64,000 bases of DNA, taken from the NCBI GenBank assembly GCA_023957475.1, contig JAMLHA010000001.1:186001-250000 (forward strand), in the 5' to 3' direction. The number at the start of each line of letters is the position of its first letter. The first letter of the stretch is position 1. Source of the DNA: Crocinitomicaceae bacterium. Lineage in GTDB: Bacteria; Bacteroidota; Bacteroidia; Flavobacteriales_D; Crocinitomicaceae. This document shows, piece by piece, positions 39,293 to 48,522 of the stretch. The notes under the pieces were generated by a model that worked only from the letters and a program-made list of their open reading frames with translations, had not been told where the DNA came from and searched no databases. The position numbers and the translations under genes are program-made.

Positions 39293-40684
39293 ATGAGAAC
39301 AAAGTACATTGATTTGATTGATCAAACATTCGACTTTCCTCAAGATGAGTTTAGTTTGATTGAAGATCGCTTATTATTTCATGGTATTGATTTGATGCGA
39401 TTGGTAGAAAAATATGGTACACCCTTAAAATTTAACTATTTACCCCAGATTTCTCACAATATCCAACGTGCAAAAGGTTGGTTTAGAGAAACCATGAACA
39501 ATATTGGATATCAAGGAAATTACCATTATTCTTACTGTACCAAAAGTTCTCATTTTTCATTTGTTTTGGATGAAGTAATGAAAAACGATGTGCACATTGA
39601 AACATCATCCGCTTTTGATATTGATATCGTTCGCAGATTGCACGCAAAAGGAGCTCTAAAAGATGGTCAATTTGTTATTTGCAACGGTTATAAGCCAAAA
39701 CAATACATAGAAAACATTGCCAACATTTTAGATGAAGGCAAGTTGAGAGTTATCCCTATCGTAGATAATACTCAAGAAATTCAAGATTTATTGGCAAGAA
39801 CAGATAGCGATTTAAATATCGGTATTCGTATTGCCTCTGAAGAAGACCCAAAATTTGAGTTCTATACCTCTCGTTTGGGCATTCGTTACCGTGAAATAGT
39901 ACCTTTTTACAAAGCAATATTGGAAAACAATCCTCGTGTTAAAGTAAAAATGCTTCACTTTTTTATCAATACAGGAATTACCGATAATGCTTATTACTGG
40001 AACGAATTAACCAAATGTTTGCGTGTGTACAGCGACTTGAAAAAGGTATGCCCTACATTGGATTCGTTAAACATTGGTGGTGGTTTCCCTATCAAACAAT
40101 CATTGGCATTTGACTACGATTATGCCTATATGGTTCGTGAAATTTTAATGCAGGTTAAAAAAGTTTGTGCAGATAACGATATTCCTGAACCAAATATCTT
40201 TACCGAATTTGGCTCATTTACTGTTGGTGAAAGTGGAGGAGCAATTTTCCGTGTGTTGCACCAAAAACAACAAAACGACCGAGAAAAATGGAACATGATC
40301 GACTCGTCTTTTATGACCAATTTACCAGATACATGGGCCATTAATAAACGCTTCATTCTCTTGCCAATCAATAAGTGGAACGATGATTATGAACGGGTGC
40401 TTTTAGGAGGCTTAACATGTGATTCGGATGATTATTACAACTCCGAACAGCATGCAAATGCCATCTATTTGCCTCGATTTGATAGAAATGCACCATTGTA
40501 CATCGGTTTTTTTAATACAGGAGCCTACCAAGAAACAGTTGGTGGATTTGGTGGATTGAAACACTGCTTGATTCCAGAACCCAAACATGTGTTGATTCAA
40601 AGGGATGAAGACGGTAAAATACAGACAGAATTATTTAGTGAAGAACAAACAGCAGAAGATTTTTTAAAGATTTTAGGGTATTAA
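39293..40684 (+). CDS. speA: Arginine decarboxylase-like PLP enzyme (SpeA-type, short form)
   Basis: 463 residues. Alanine-racemase-like PLP barrel: the PLP Lys is in HYSYCTKSSHFSFVL, then INTGITDNAYYW, LNIGGGFPIKQSL as the phosphate-binding glycine loop, and a C-terminal beta domain with LGGLTCDSDDYY (the active-site Cys-Asp). This is the Bacteroidota arginine decarboxylase type, which starts polyamine synthesis. A diaminopimelate-type substrate cannot be wholly excluded. Confidence 0.82.
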   Translation: MRTKYIDLIDQTFDFPQDEFSLIEDRLLFHGIDLMRLVEKYGTPLKFNYLPQISHNIQRAKGWFRETMNNIGYQGNYHYSYCTKSSHFSFVLDEVMKNDVHIETSSAFDIDIVRRLHAKGALKDGQFVICNGYKPKQYIENIANILDEGKLRVIPIVDNTQEIQDLLARTDSDLNIGIRIASEEDPKFEFYTSRLGIRYREIVPFYKAILENNPRVKVKMLHFFINTGITDNAYYWNELTKCLRVYSDLKKVCPTLDSLNIGGGFPIKQSLAFDYDYAYMVREILMQVKKVCADNDIPEPNIFTEFGSFTVGESGGAIFRVLHQKQQNDREKWNMIDSSFMTNLPDTWAINKRFILLPINKWNDDYERVLLGGLTCDSDDYYNSEQHANAIYLPRFDRNAPLYIGFFNTGAYQETVGGFGGLKHCLIPEPKHVLIQRDEDGKIQTELFSEEQTAEDFLKILGY

Positions 40685-40688
40685 TTAG

Positions 40689-40717
40689 TTGTATTTTATA
40701 TCAATTACTTATTTTTG
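40689..40717 (+). promoter_or_regulatory. Promoter of the 124-residue protein gene
   Basis: TTG at 40689-40691, an 18-base spacer and TATTTTTG at 40710-40717. The start point near 40724 means the protein starts at the ATG at 40754. Confidence 0.65.
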
Positions 40718-40753
40718 CAACCCTATTTTATAAGAAATGTTCGTATCAACAAT

Positions 40754-41128
40754 ATGAAATTTAAAAAAGTATTTATTAAACCAGGTAATTATTTTAGCAA
40801 TGTAGTTACAGAATGGGCTTCAACGAATAATGTGGAAGTAGAAGAGATAGCCTTACACGAAGGCTTTGATGAAATGATTGAAGGCCTTGTTATATTTAAT
40901 CAAAATTCTGACGAAAGCAAAGAATTACTGGATATTAGAAAATTGTTTGATACAAAACTAAAACCTGTACATCGAATTGATATTAACGGAACATTAATGG
41001 TAGGGGTTTCTAATTTTTCCCTTTGGTTAGAAAGAAACGCTTGCTCTACAGTTTTGTTTATTGGAGATGAAGTCTTGAAAGAAAATAGCAACCTTCTTCG
41101 CTACTTTGAATCAATTAAAATTAAGTAA
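40754..41128 (+). CDS. Unknown 124-residue protein
   Basis: The start MKFKKVFIKPGNYFSNVV at 40754 is set by the promoter at 40689-40717. Small alpha/beta protein with GLVIFNQNSDESKELLDI, VHRIDINGTLMVGVSNFSLW and CSTVLFIGDEVL, which reads like a Rossmann-type domain with a nucleotide-loop-like region. No family recognised. Monocistronic. Confidence 0.7.
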   Translation: MKFKKVFIKPGNYFSNVVTEWASTNNVEVEEIALHEGFDEMIEGLVIFNQNSDESKELLDIRKLFDTKLKPVHRIDINGTLMVGVSNFSLWLERNACSTVLFIGDEVLKENSNLLRYFESIKIK

Positions 41129-41166
41129 TTTATCGAATTTTTTATTTTTGGTTAGGTTTTTGATTA

Positions 41167-41174
41167 TATATTTG
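41167..41174 (+). promoter_or_regulatory. -7 box of the DUF6438 lipoprotein/surE unit
   Basis: TATATTTG matches TAnnTTTG, 22 bases before the ATG, with TTTG at 41147-41150 upstream (16-base spacer). Confidence 0.6.
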
Positions 41175-41195
41175 TTGTAATCAAATTTAAAAGAT

Positions 41196-41723
41196 ATGAA
41201 ATCGTTATTTTTTATCACCGTACTCTCTTTTTTTAGCATGAATATAATTTCATGTGCATCTAAAAAAAATGCTAAAACAGTTGTAGTGGAAAATAATACA
41301 CAAGAACAGCCCAGTAACCCATCCGATTCGTTGTTTGCTTCCGTGGAACATGGATATTGCTATGGAAGATGTCCTGTCTATTCCTTAAAAATTTATAAAT
41401 CAGGCTATGCACTTTACGAAGGAAAGGCAAATGTTGAAATGTTTGGATTGTATTCTACTAAATTTTCCAAAGAACAATTGAACACTTTAACAAAAGTAGC
41501 CAATGAAATAAATTATGCCTCTCTAGAAGATAAATACGATGGCGCTGTTACTGATATACCATCTCATACCACTTCAATTGTTTTGAATGGCAAAAGAAAA
41601 CAGGTAATGAGAAGATATAATTTTCCTCAATCTATTGTAACTTTTGAAAATCAGTTTGATGAATTAATCAAAGATGCAAAATGGAATTTAATTGAAGCAT
41701 ACAAAGACCCTAATAAAAGGTAA
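41196..41723 (+). CDS. DUF6438-type lipoprotein
   Basis: 175 residues. The signal peptide ends IISC with lipobox Cys20. The body has HGYCYGRCPVYSLKIYKSGYALYEG, the DUF6438 signature with two cysteines, then KFSKEQLNTL and SIVLNGKRKQV. Function unknown; it should be anchored in the envelope. It precedes surE by 15 bases and is probably co-transcribed with it. Confidence 0.82.
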   Translation: MKSLFFITVLSFFSMNIISCASKKNAKTVVVENNTQEQPSNPSDSLFASVEHGYCYGRCPVYSLKIYKSGYALYEGKANVEMFGLYSTKFSKEQLNTLTKVANEINYASLEDKYDGAVTDIPSHTTSIVLNGKRKQVMRRYNFPQSIVTFENQFDELIKDAKWNLIEAYKDPNKR

Positions 41724-41738
41724 CTAATAATTCTACCA

Positions 41739-42503
41739 ATGATGTCAAAACCGCTTATTTTAGTTACAAATGATGATGGAATTTCAGCAAAAGGTATTGA
41801 AGTTTTAATTAGAACAGTACAAAAGTTTGGTGATGTGGTTGTTGTTGCGCCCGATAAAGCCCAATCTGGAATGGGACATGCGATAACTGTAAATCACCCA
41901 TTGAGAATATCACGTTCCAAACTTTTTAACGATATTGAGGCGTATTCTACCAATGGTACTCCTGTAGATTGTGTGAAACTTGGTATCTATGAAGTTTTGA
42001 ATAAAAAACCTGATTTATTGGTTTCTGGAATCAACCATGGAGCTAATTTTTCTACCAATGTGTTGTATTCTGGCACCATGTCAGCAGCCGTTGAAGGCGC
42101 TATGGAAAACATTCCTTCAATTGGATTTTCACTGTGTGATTTTTCTGCTGATGCTGATTTCTCAGGGGCTCAACAAATTGTGGAAGAAGTTATCCAACTA
42201 TCACTCAGAAACCCTTTTCCAAAACATGTTTGTTTAAATGTTAATATCCCAAGTATTCCTAAAGAAGAGTTGAAGGGAATTCAATTTTGCAAACAAGCTG
42301 CTGCATTTTGGGACGATCGATTTGAACGCCGCCAAGATCCTTTTGGACATGATTATTATTGGATGACAGGTAATTTTAGAGAAATTGCGGTTGAAAAAGA
42401 CACCGATTTATTCTTTATTAAATCTGGTTATGCCACAATTGTTCCAACTCAGTTTGACATGACTGCACATACTGTAATTAACGATTTAAAAAATTGGAAA
42501 TAA
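41739..42503 (+). CDS. surE: 5'/3'-nucleotidase SurE
   Basis: 254 residues (the second Met at 41742 is equally likely as start). LVTNDDGISAKGIEVL holds the metal-binding Asp-Asp, VVAPDKAQSGMGHAI follows, and SGINHGANFSTNVLYSGTM is the other metal and substrate loop. It removes phosphate from nucleoside monophosphates. The stop overlaps the next ATG (TAATG). Confidence 0.96.
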   Translation: MMSKPLILVTNDDGISAKGIEVLIRTVQKFGDVVVVAPDKAQSGMGHAITVNHPLRISRSKLFNDIEAYSTNGTPVDCVKLGIYEVLNKKPDLLVSGINHGANFSTNVLYSGTMSAAVEGAMENIPSIGFSLCDFSADADFSGAQQIVEEVIQLSLRNPFPKHVCLNVNIPSIPKEELKGIQFCKQAAAFWDDRFERRQDPFGHDYYWMTGNFREIAVEKDTDLFFIKSGYATIVPTQFDMTAHTVINDLKNWK

Positions 42504-42814
42504 TGAATTTAAGAAACTGGTCAAAAGAACATACAAAAGGATTGTTGGTAGGAATTGCAACAATTGGTGTGGGCGTGTTTATTGTGATATTCATCTTGTC
42601 TAAATTAAACGGATTTCCATTTTCAGAAGGCTTAAGTCGATTTTCGTATAAACATGATTTTATTGCCAAAGTAATATCGTTGGCAGCAATTGGTAATTTG
42701 CCTTGGTTTCACTTTTCATCGCTAAAAACCAGTAACTGGGCTTTTGGCCAAGGAATTATTATGGCAACAGTTTTGGATTTATTGGTAATGATTTTCTTTA
42801 AATTCATCATTTGA
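42503..42814 (+). CDS. Small two-TM membrane protein
   Basis: 103 residues from the ATG at 42503. Membrane segments at about 14-33 (GLLVGIATIGVGVFIVIFIL) and 79-100. No family recognised. It is coupled by TAATG to surE and by TGATG to lpxB, so it belongs to one translation unit with the lipid A gene. Confidence 0.7.
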   Translation: MNLRNWSKEHTKGLLVGIATIGVGVFIVIFILSKLNGFPFSEGLSRFSYKHDFIAKVISLAAIGNLPWFHFSSLKTSNWAFGQGIIMATVLDLLVMIFFKFII

Positions 42815-43944
42815 TGCCCAATCAAAAATACTACATCATTGCCGGTGAAGCATCGGGAGATTTGCATGCAAGTAACCTTATGAAAGCCATGTTGGAAGAA
42901 AATCCAACTTGTGAATTTCGTTTTTGGGGTGGCGACGAGATGCTGAAAGTTAGTAATAACTGTGTAAAGCATATCAAAGAATTGGCTTTTATGGGATTTA
43001 TAGAGGTTCTGATGAATCTTAAAACCATCTTTGGCAATATAAAAATTTGTAAAAAAGACATTCTTGATTACCAACCAGATGTGTTGATTTTGGTAGATTA
43101 CCCTGGGTTTAATTTAAGAATTGCTGAATGGGCTCATCAACAAAATATTAAAGTCGTTTACTACATTTCTCCTCAGGTGTGGGCGTGGAAACAAAATAGA
43201 GTACATACCATCAAAAAAGTGGTGGATGAAATGTATGTCATTCTCCCATTTGAAAAAGATTTTTATAAAAAATTTGATTTTGATGTGACGTATGTCGGTC
43301 ACCCTTTGTTGGATGCTATTGAAAATTATAAAAATTCAAAAACAACAACAAAAGAACAGTTTTTGCAAAAGAATCAATTGGACTCAAAACCTATTATTGT
43401 TCTATTGCCAGGAAGTAGAAAACAAGAGATTTCTAAAAAACTTCCCATTATGCTTCAATCGGTGAATGATTTCAAGGAGTATCAAATTGTTATTGCTGGA
43501 GCACCAAGTTTAGAACCTTCTTACTATCAACCTTTTATAGAAGGCTATAAAAATGCACATCTAATTCACAATCAAACCTATGATTTGTTGTCTATTGCAG
43601 AAGCAGCTATTGTTACTTCTGGAACAGCAACATTGGAAACAGCACTATTCGAAGTACCTGAAGTGGTGTGTTACATCGGTTCGCCAATTTCTTATGTAAT
43701 TGCAAAACAATTGATTAAGATTAAATTTATTTCGTTGGTAAATTTAATTATGGATAGTGAAGTAGTTAAAGAACTCATTCAAAAAGAATGCAATCCAGCA
43801 GCAATTCAGGCAGAATTGAAACAACTAATTATTGGAGGAACAAAGCGTGAAAAGATGCTTTTGGATTATCAAAAATTGAAAACAATTCTAGGCTCTGGAG
43901 GTGCAAGTAAAAAAATTGCACGATCTTTGTTGAAAACTAAATAG
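42814..43944 (+). CDS. lpxB: Lipid-A-disaccharide synthase
   Basis: 376 residues from the ATG at 42814 (a TTG just before is also in frame). IIAGEASGDLHASNLMKAM at the start and PGSRKQEISKKLP and TSGTATLETALF in the second half are the GT19 family signatures. It joins UDP-diacylglucosamine and lipid X in lipid A synthesis, which shows an outer membrane with lipid A. Confidence 0.96.
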   Translation: MPNQKYYIIAGEASGDLHASNLMKAMLEENPTCEFRFWGGDEMLKVSNNCVKHIKELAFMGFIEVLMNLKTIFGNIKICKKDILDYQPDVLILVDYPGFNLRIAEWAHQQNIKVVYYISPQVWAWKQNRVHTIKKVVDEMYVILPFEKDFYKKFDFDVTYVGHPLLDAIENYKNSKTTTKEQFLQKNQLDSKPIIVLLPGSRKQEISKKLPIMLQSVNDFKEYQIVIAGAPSLEPSYYQPFIEGYKNAHLIHNQTYDLLSIAEAAIVTSGTATLETALFEVPEVVCYIGSPISYVIAKQLIKIKFISLVNLIMDSEVVKELIQKECNPAAIQAELKQLIIGGTKREKMLLDYQKLKTILGSGGASKKIARSLLKTK

Positions 43945-43974
43945 TGAGATGTATTTTAATATGTTTCACTCATT

Positions 43975-43982
43975 TAATTTTG
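43975..43982 (+). promoter_or_regulatory. -7 box of the SpoIID-like gene
   Basis: TAATTTTG matches TAnnTTTG. Transcription would start within a base or two of the GTG at 43987, giving a leaderless mRNA. Confidence 0.5.
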
Positions 43983-43986
43983 TAAT

Positions 43987-45174
43987 GTGAAACGCTTTTT
44001 TTTAACTTGTGTTATATCGTTTTTGGTCTGTTTTACATTTGCACAACAGATGCAGATTGGTCTTTTTAGAGATTACCAATTAAATAGAATTGTTGTGGCA
44101 TACAACTCCGGTAGCTATTCCATATATGCCGATACCTCCAATTTTGGCTCCATCTTACCCAATGAATTTATTGATGTTTCATTGGAAGGAAAAAAAATTC
44201 GATTAAAAGTTGGAGTGATAGATAAAGGCTTGTTCAATAAAATCACACTGATTCAAAACAATTTGGGCTCATCTATTACACTCGATCCAAAATCAAATAA
44301 GGCGATAAAATCTCGTAAATATGAAGACAATATTGAGTTAACACCTTCAAAAGATGGAATTACCATCGTGAATTTGGTAGATATTGATAATTATTTATCC
44401 GGTGTAGTGGAATCAGAAGGAGGTGGTGGACAATTGTTGGAATATTACAAAGTACAGGCGTTGATTAGTCGAACGTATGCACTTAAATATGTGGGTAAAC
44501 ATGCAAAAGAAGGCTTTTCTTTGTGTGATGGTGTGCATTGCCAGGCCTATCATAGCATGTTGCGATTTACACCTTTGATTCGCGAAGCAGTGCGGTCAAC
44601 ATCTGGTAGTGTGTTAATCGACCAAAACAATCAATTAATTGATGCATATTTTCATGCAAATTGTGGCGGGCAAACCATAGAACCCGATTATGTTTGGAAC
44701 AGCTCCGTGCCTTATTTATCTTCATTTGTTGATACTTTTTGTATTTATACGAAACAGGCAAAATGGGAAAAACGAATACCCAAAGTTGATTGGGAAAATT
44801 ACTTCGTAAAGCAATTTAATTACCCAATTCAAGACAGTGTTTGGAAGGATAAACTCTATAATTTTACACAAGATATACGAAAAGCATTTTTTCAATCGCC
44901 AGCATTGGGAATACCTTTGAGAGATATTCGCATTAAATTTGGGTTGAAATCAACTTTTTTTTCAACGTATTTGGATAGCAATTTTGTGGTTTTAGAAGGG
45001 AGAGGCTATGGTCACGGAGTTGGTTTGTGCCAAGAAGGAGCAATGAAGATGGCTCGCTTGGGCTACGATTACAAACAAATTGCCAAGTTTTATTTTTCGG
45101 GAGCACAAGTAATCGATCTTCCAGAGAAAGATTTTTTTGAACAATTGGCAAGAAAAGGCCTGTTTAAGATGTAA
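43987..45174 (+). CDS. SpoIID/LytB-domain protein
   Basis: 395 residues with a GTG start and a signal peptide (1-19, FTFA). The SpoIID domain has DNYLSGVVESEGGG, YKVQALISRTYALKY and YFHANCGGQTIEPDYVW, and later GRGYGHGVGLCQEGAMKMA. In sporulators SpoIID cuts peptidoglycan glycan strands; in non-sporulating Bacteroidota the related proteins are thought to work in wall turnover. Periplasmic. Confidence 0.9.
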   Translation: MKRFFLTCVISFLVCFTFAQQMQIGLFRDYQLNRIVVAYNSGSYSIYADTSNFGSILPNEFIDVSLEGKKIRLKVGVIDKGLFNKITLIQNNLGSSITLDPKSNKAIKSRKYEDNIELTPSKDGITIVNLVDIDNYLSGVVESEGGGGQLLEYYKVQALISRTYALKYVGKHAKEGFSLCDGVHCQAYHSMLRFTPLIREAVRSTSGSVLIDQNNQLIDAYFHANCGGQTIEPDYVWNSSVPYLSSFVDTFCIYTKQAKWEKRIPKVDWENYFVKQFNYPIQDSVWKDKLYNFTQDIRKAFFQSPALGIPLRDIRIKFGLKSTFFSTYLDSNFVVLEGRGYGHGVGLCQEGAMKMARLGYDYKQIAKFYFSGAQVIDLPEKDFFEQLARKGLFKM

Positions 45175-45200
45175 ATTGTCTTAATATACAATAAAATTTC

Positions 45201-45230
45201 TTTGCTATTTCGAATAAAATGTTATTTTTG
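45201..45230 (+). promoter_or_regulatory. Promoter of the DksA-like gene and lspA
   Basis: TTTG at 45201-45204, an 18-base spacer and TATTTTTG at 45223-45230. The start is expected near 45237, 42 bases before the ATG. Confidence 0.75.
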
Positions 45231-45278
45231 CTGACTTATTAATTCGAAAGATAAAAGTCTTTATAAAATTATAGTGCT

Positions 45279-45659
45279 ATGAGTGAAACAGTAAGATATT
45301 CAGATGCTGAATTAGAAGAGTTCAGAGTGTTGATAGAACAAAAATTAGCTGAAGCAAAAGATCATTTGAAGATGCTTAAAGGAACATTGTCTCACTCCGA
45401 TGATCATGGAACGAATGATACAGGTCGTACTTTCAATATGATGGAAGATGGTTCTGATACGTTGTCAAGAGAAGAAGTGGCTCAATTGGCTGTACGTCAA
45501 GAGAAGTTTATTCAAAACTTACAAAATGCGCTTATTCGTATTGAGAATAAAACGTACGGTATTTGTCGTGTAACAGGAAAGAAAATCCAAAAAGAACGTT
45601 TGTTATTAGTACCTCATGCAACATTGAGCATTGAAGCAAAGAATAATGAACAAAAATAA
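45279..45659 (+). CDS. TraR/DksA-family protein without the zinc cysteines
   Basis: 126 residues. A coiled-coil hairpin (about 10-85) with HSDDHGTNDTGRTFNMMEDG at the tip, and a C-terminal GICRVTGKKIQKERLLLVPHATLS. In C4 DksA proteins that segment has CxxC twice; here only one Cys is left, so zinc is probably not bound. It may act at the RNA polymerase secondary channel. It overlaps lspA by 14 bases. Confidence 0.85.
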   Translation: MSETVRYSDAELEEFRVLIEQKLAEAKDHLKMLKGTLSHSDDHGTNDTGRTFNMMEDGSDTLSREEVAQLAVRQEKFIQNLQNALIRIENKTYGICRVTGKKIQKERLLLVPHATLSIEAKNNEQK

Positions 45660-46329
45660 CCTTGTTAAGCGAAACCTATTGATTGTTGCTGGGATAATTT
45701 TCTTTATCCTTGTTGTCGATCAATTGCTTAAAATTTACGTAAAAACGCATTTTCAATTAGGCGAAACGCATCCTATATTGGGAAATTGGTTTGTGATGGA
45801 ATACATCGAAAACAGAGGAATGGCGTTTGGTACTTCTTTTGGAAATAAAGCTTGGCATAAATTGGCTTTAAGTATTTTTAGAATTGTTGCTGTTATTGCG
45901 ATGATTTATTACTGGATCAAGAAGTCAAAAGAAGGAATGAAATTAGGTTTTTTAATTCCCTTTGGATTAATCATTGCTGGTGCAATGGGTAATTTATTAG
46001 ACTCCATGTATTTTGATTATTACTTTAAGTACGATCCTTGTTTTCCTTATAACATCCAAGAAGGTTCTGGTATTTGGGTTGATTGTGATGTTTGGGGATT
46101 TGTAGAAAAGCTAGAAACAAAACCACGTGGGTTTTTATTTGGAAACGTGGTAGATATGTTCAAATTTGATGCCACTTGGCCAAAAGGAATGCCTTATGTA
46201 GGTGGAGATCAAATTTTTCCTGCTATTTGGAATTTAGCGGACGGAGCTATCACTGTTGGAATTATCATTATTCTACTTTGGAATAAAACATTTTTTCCAA
46301 AAACCGAAAAAACTAAATCAGATAACTGA
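45646..46329 (+). CDS. lspA: Lipoprotein signal peptidase (signal peptidase II)
   Basis: 227 residues from MNKNNLVKRNLL. Four membrane helices. The catalytic aspartates are in GNLLDSMYF and NLADGAITVG; NRGMAFG is the conserved loop. An insertion of about 60 residues between the helices (YYFKYDPCFPYN...WPKGMPYVGG) makes it longer than the usual 160-170; this is common in Bacteroidota. It cleaves lipoprotein precursors such as the several encoded here. Confidence 0.94.
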   Translation: MNKNNLVKRNLLIVAGIIFFILVVDQLLKIYVKTHFQLGETHPILGNWFVMEYIENRGMAFGTSFGNKAWHKLALSIFRIVAVIAMIYYWIKKSKEGMKLGFLIPFGLIIAGAMGNLLDSMYFDYYFKYDPCFPYNIQEGSGIWVDCDVWGFVEKLETKPRGFLFGNVVDMFKFDATWPKGMPYVGGDQIFPAIWNLADGAITVGIIIILLWNKTFFPKTEKTKSDN

Positions 46330-47125
46330 TTCCTAAAACAATTATTGAAAAATCAATAAGCCCAAAATAGTAATACTTACTTTTCTCATTGGTGAAGATT
46401 AGTAGCAGTAATTGTATGAGTACGGCAAGATAAAAAACAACGTTGTTTGGCTGAATCAAATTTAAATAGAGATTTCCAATAACAAATACAATTAAGAAAA
46501 TAACCCCAACAACTTTGGATGCCTGCGTACCCAATAATTGAGGTAAAGTACTATTTTTTAAATTATCTACCTGCATATCTCTAATGTCAAAAGGGATAAT
46601 AATGGCTACAAAATAGATGTATATTAGCAATGTAACCAGTCCCGATGTTCCGATGAACAATCCTTCGTTGACCAATGGAAAAAAAGCACATGCATAACCC
46701 CAAGTTAATGAAGTGACAACAATTTTTAATCCAGGAACCTCCCTTAGTTTTAATCCAAATATGGGTGTCGTGTACCAAAGACTTATAAGCCCAAAAATCA
46801 ATGAAAAAACAATCAATAAAATGCTAATATAAAATAGTTTAAAAGCCATAATGACGGCAATAATCAAAGAAATACTGCTAAGAATAATTGGTATGGAGTG
46901 GTATTTCCCCCACAATGGTGGATTTTGAATAGAAAACCCCTTTCTATCGATAATGCGCTGAAAATTGTAAACAGAAAATGTTAAGAGTGAAATCACCAAT
47001 GCATATTCAATAGCATGGTCAATTAGAAAATGAGAAACTATGCCATAAGTTAAAAAACCTCCAGAAATACTAATGATTAGATTGGAAGCAACAAGAAAAT
47101 AACCGACCCTGTTTAAGAATTGCAT
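46313..47125 (-). CDS. UbiA-like polytopic membrane protein
   Basis: 270 residues with about eight or nine membrane helices. The loop VYNFQRIIDRKG stands where UbiA prenyltransferases have NDxxD, and IIPFDIRDMQVDNLKN where they have DxxxD. The first motif is degenerate, so activity is uncertain. Convergent with lspA, overlapping its end by 17 bases. Confidence 0.7.
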   Translation of the reverse strand: MQFLNRVGYFLVASNLIISISGGFLTYGIVSHFLIDHAIEYALVISLLTFSVYNFQRIIDRKGFSIQNPPLWGKYHSIPIILSSISLIIAVIMAFKLFYISILLIVFSLIFGLISLWYTTPIFGLKLREVPGLKIVVTSLTWGYACAFFPLVNEGLFIGTSGLVTLLIYIYFVAIIIPFDIRDMQVDNLKNSTLPQLLGTQASKVVGVIFLIVFVIGNLYLNLIQPNNVVFYLAVLIQLLLLIFTNEKSKYYYFGLIDFSIIVLGISYLI

Positions 47126-47174
47126 GAAGCTTTTATATCTACAAAATTAAGAAATTAATTTGGGTTGATTAAAG

Positions 47175-48449
47175 CTATTTTTCTTTATATTTTTCTTTGA
47201 ATTGGTTGTATAAATCAGTTTGTTTATTGCCTAATTGGATAAATTTCCCATCAATCAATGCCAAAACTACTTGATTGGTCCTCATTTCTAAAGCATTACC
47301 TTTTGATACAAACAAAGTAGCCGATTTGCCAACTTCTATACTTCCATAGTCTTTATCAATGCCTAAAATTTTACAACTATTTAATGAAACAGCAGCAATT
47401 GCTTGTTCTTCTGATAAACCAAATGCCATACACGTCCCCGCCAAGAATGGGATATTGCGTGCATTCATCGCTTCCATATCTCCTTCGTTTTCAATGCAAA
47501 AAAGGATACCTTCTTCTGCCAATAACGAAGCATTGATATAAGGTTTATAAATAGGGTCGTCTTCGTGAGTAGGTAAGTTGTGCGGACGATTCAACATGAT
47601 AGGTATTTTAGCATCTTTCAGTTTTTTACTTACCAAATTGGCATCATATCCACCAATGATAACAGGAAATTGAATGCTAAAGAATTGAACAAACTCAATA
47701 ATATCATTTAATTCCTGTACTTTATTTGCATGAAAATAAATGCGTTTATTACCAGAAAAACACTCTTTCATAGCTTCGTAACGCAAATCAATCGTAGATT
47801 TTTTGTCTTTTGAATAAACCAAAGCAGCATTAAAAAAGTCATACAATTCCTTTTTTTGAGTAGCATAACTTTTTGATTTTTCAACTACCTTTCGATTGTC
47901 ATTATTGCGTTGAATGGAATTGGGCCAATTGATATGAATTCCGTCATTAGCTTGAATTGTTGCATCTTCCCAGTTCCATCCATTCATTCTCATAATAGAC
48001 GATGTACCAGAGATTATCCCGCTTCTTGGAGTAGCTTGTGTAATTAATATACCATTTGAACGTACAGTTTTGATAACTTCCGATGAAACGTTGTAGGCAA
48101 TTTGTGACCGAACATGTGGATTGTAACTACCAACTTCTTGAAAGTCATTTGTTGCTCGTACAGCATCTATCTCTGTTAATCCCAATGTGCTGTTGGGCGC
48201 CACAAATCCAGGATAAATATGCATTCCTGTTACATCTATAACGGTATCCCAATCAGTAACGGAATAACTATATGCCAAGGAGTTTTTGATCAATGCAATT
48301 TTTCCATCTCGAATACCAACAGCTGCACTTGCAATAGTTTCACCATTTCCAACATGTAAAAAAGCATGTTTAATCAAGATTGATTTTTCTTGTGAAAAAG
48401 AATAATTTGCAAGTATTAATAGAAAAATTAATTTGACTGTTTTTTGCAT
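47175..48449 (-). CDS. Secreted amidohydrolase-family protein
   Basis: 424 residues; the ATG at 48449 (MQKTVKLIFLLILANYSFSQ) gives a clean signal peptide. Amidohydrolase features: ILIKHAFLHVGNG at the start, DVTGMHIYPGFVAPNS, and a C-terminal SLNSCKILGIDKDYGSIEVGKSATLFV typical of imidazolonepropionase-like enzymes. The usual HxH after the first domain is not seen (PGFVAPNSTLG), so it may be inactive. Periplasmic. Confidence 0.85.
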   Translation of the reverse strand: MQKTVKLIFLLILANYSFSQEKSILIKHAFLHVGNGETIASAAVGIRDGKIALIKNSLAYSYSVTDWDTVIDVTGMHIYPGFVAPNSTLGLTEIDAVRATNDFQEVGSYNPHVRSQIAYNVSSEVIKTVRSNGILITQATPRSGIISGTSSIMRMNGWNWEDATIQANDGIHINWPNSIQRNNDNRKVVEKSKSYATQKKELYDFFNAALVYSKDKKSTIDLRYEAMKECFSGNKRIYFHANKVQELNDIIEFVQFFSIQFPVIIGGYDANLVSKKLKDAKIPIMLNRPHNLPTHEDDPIYKPYINASLLAEEGILFCIENEGDMEAMNARNIPFLAGTCMAFGLSEEQAIAAVSLNSCKILGIDKDYGSIEVGKSATLFVSKGNALEMRTNQVVLALIDGKFIQLGNKQTDLYNQFKEKYKEK

Positions 48450-48508
48450 ATAAATGAATTGAATAAACAAAAATAATTAATTAATTCATATATTTTGTTG
48501 CCCTTTAT

Positions 48509-48516
48509 TATCTTTG
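48509..48516 (+). promoter_or_regulatory. -7 box of the mreC operon
   Basis: TATCTTTG matches TAnnTTTG. The start of transcription would fall close to the ATG at 48523, so the mRNA may be leaderless. The upstream in-frame TTG at 48514 is inside the box. Confidence 0.55.
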
Positions 48517-48522
48517 CATGCT

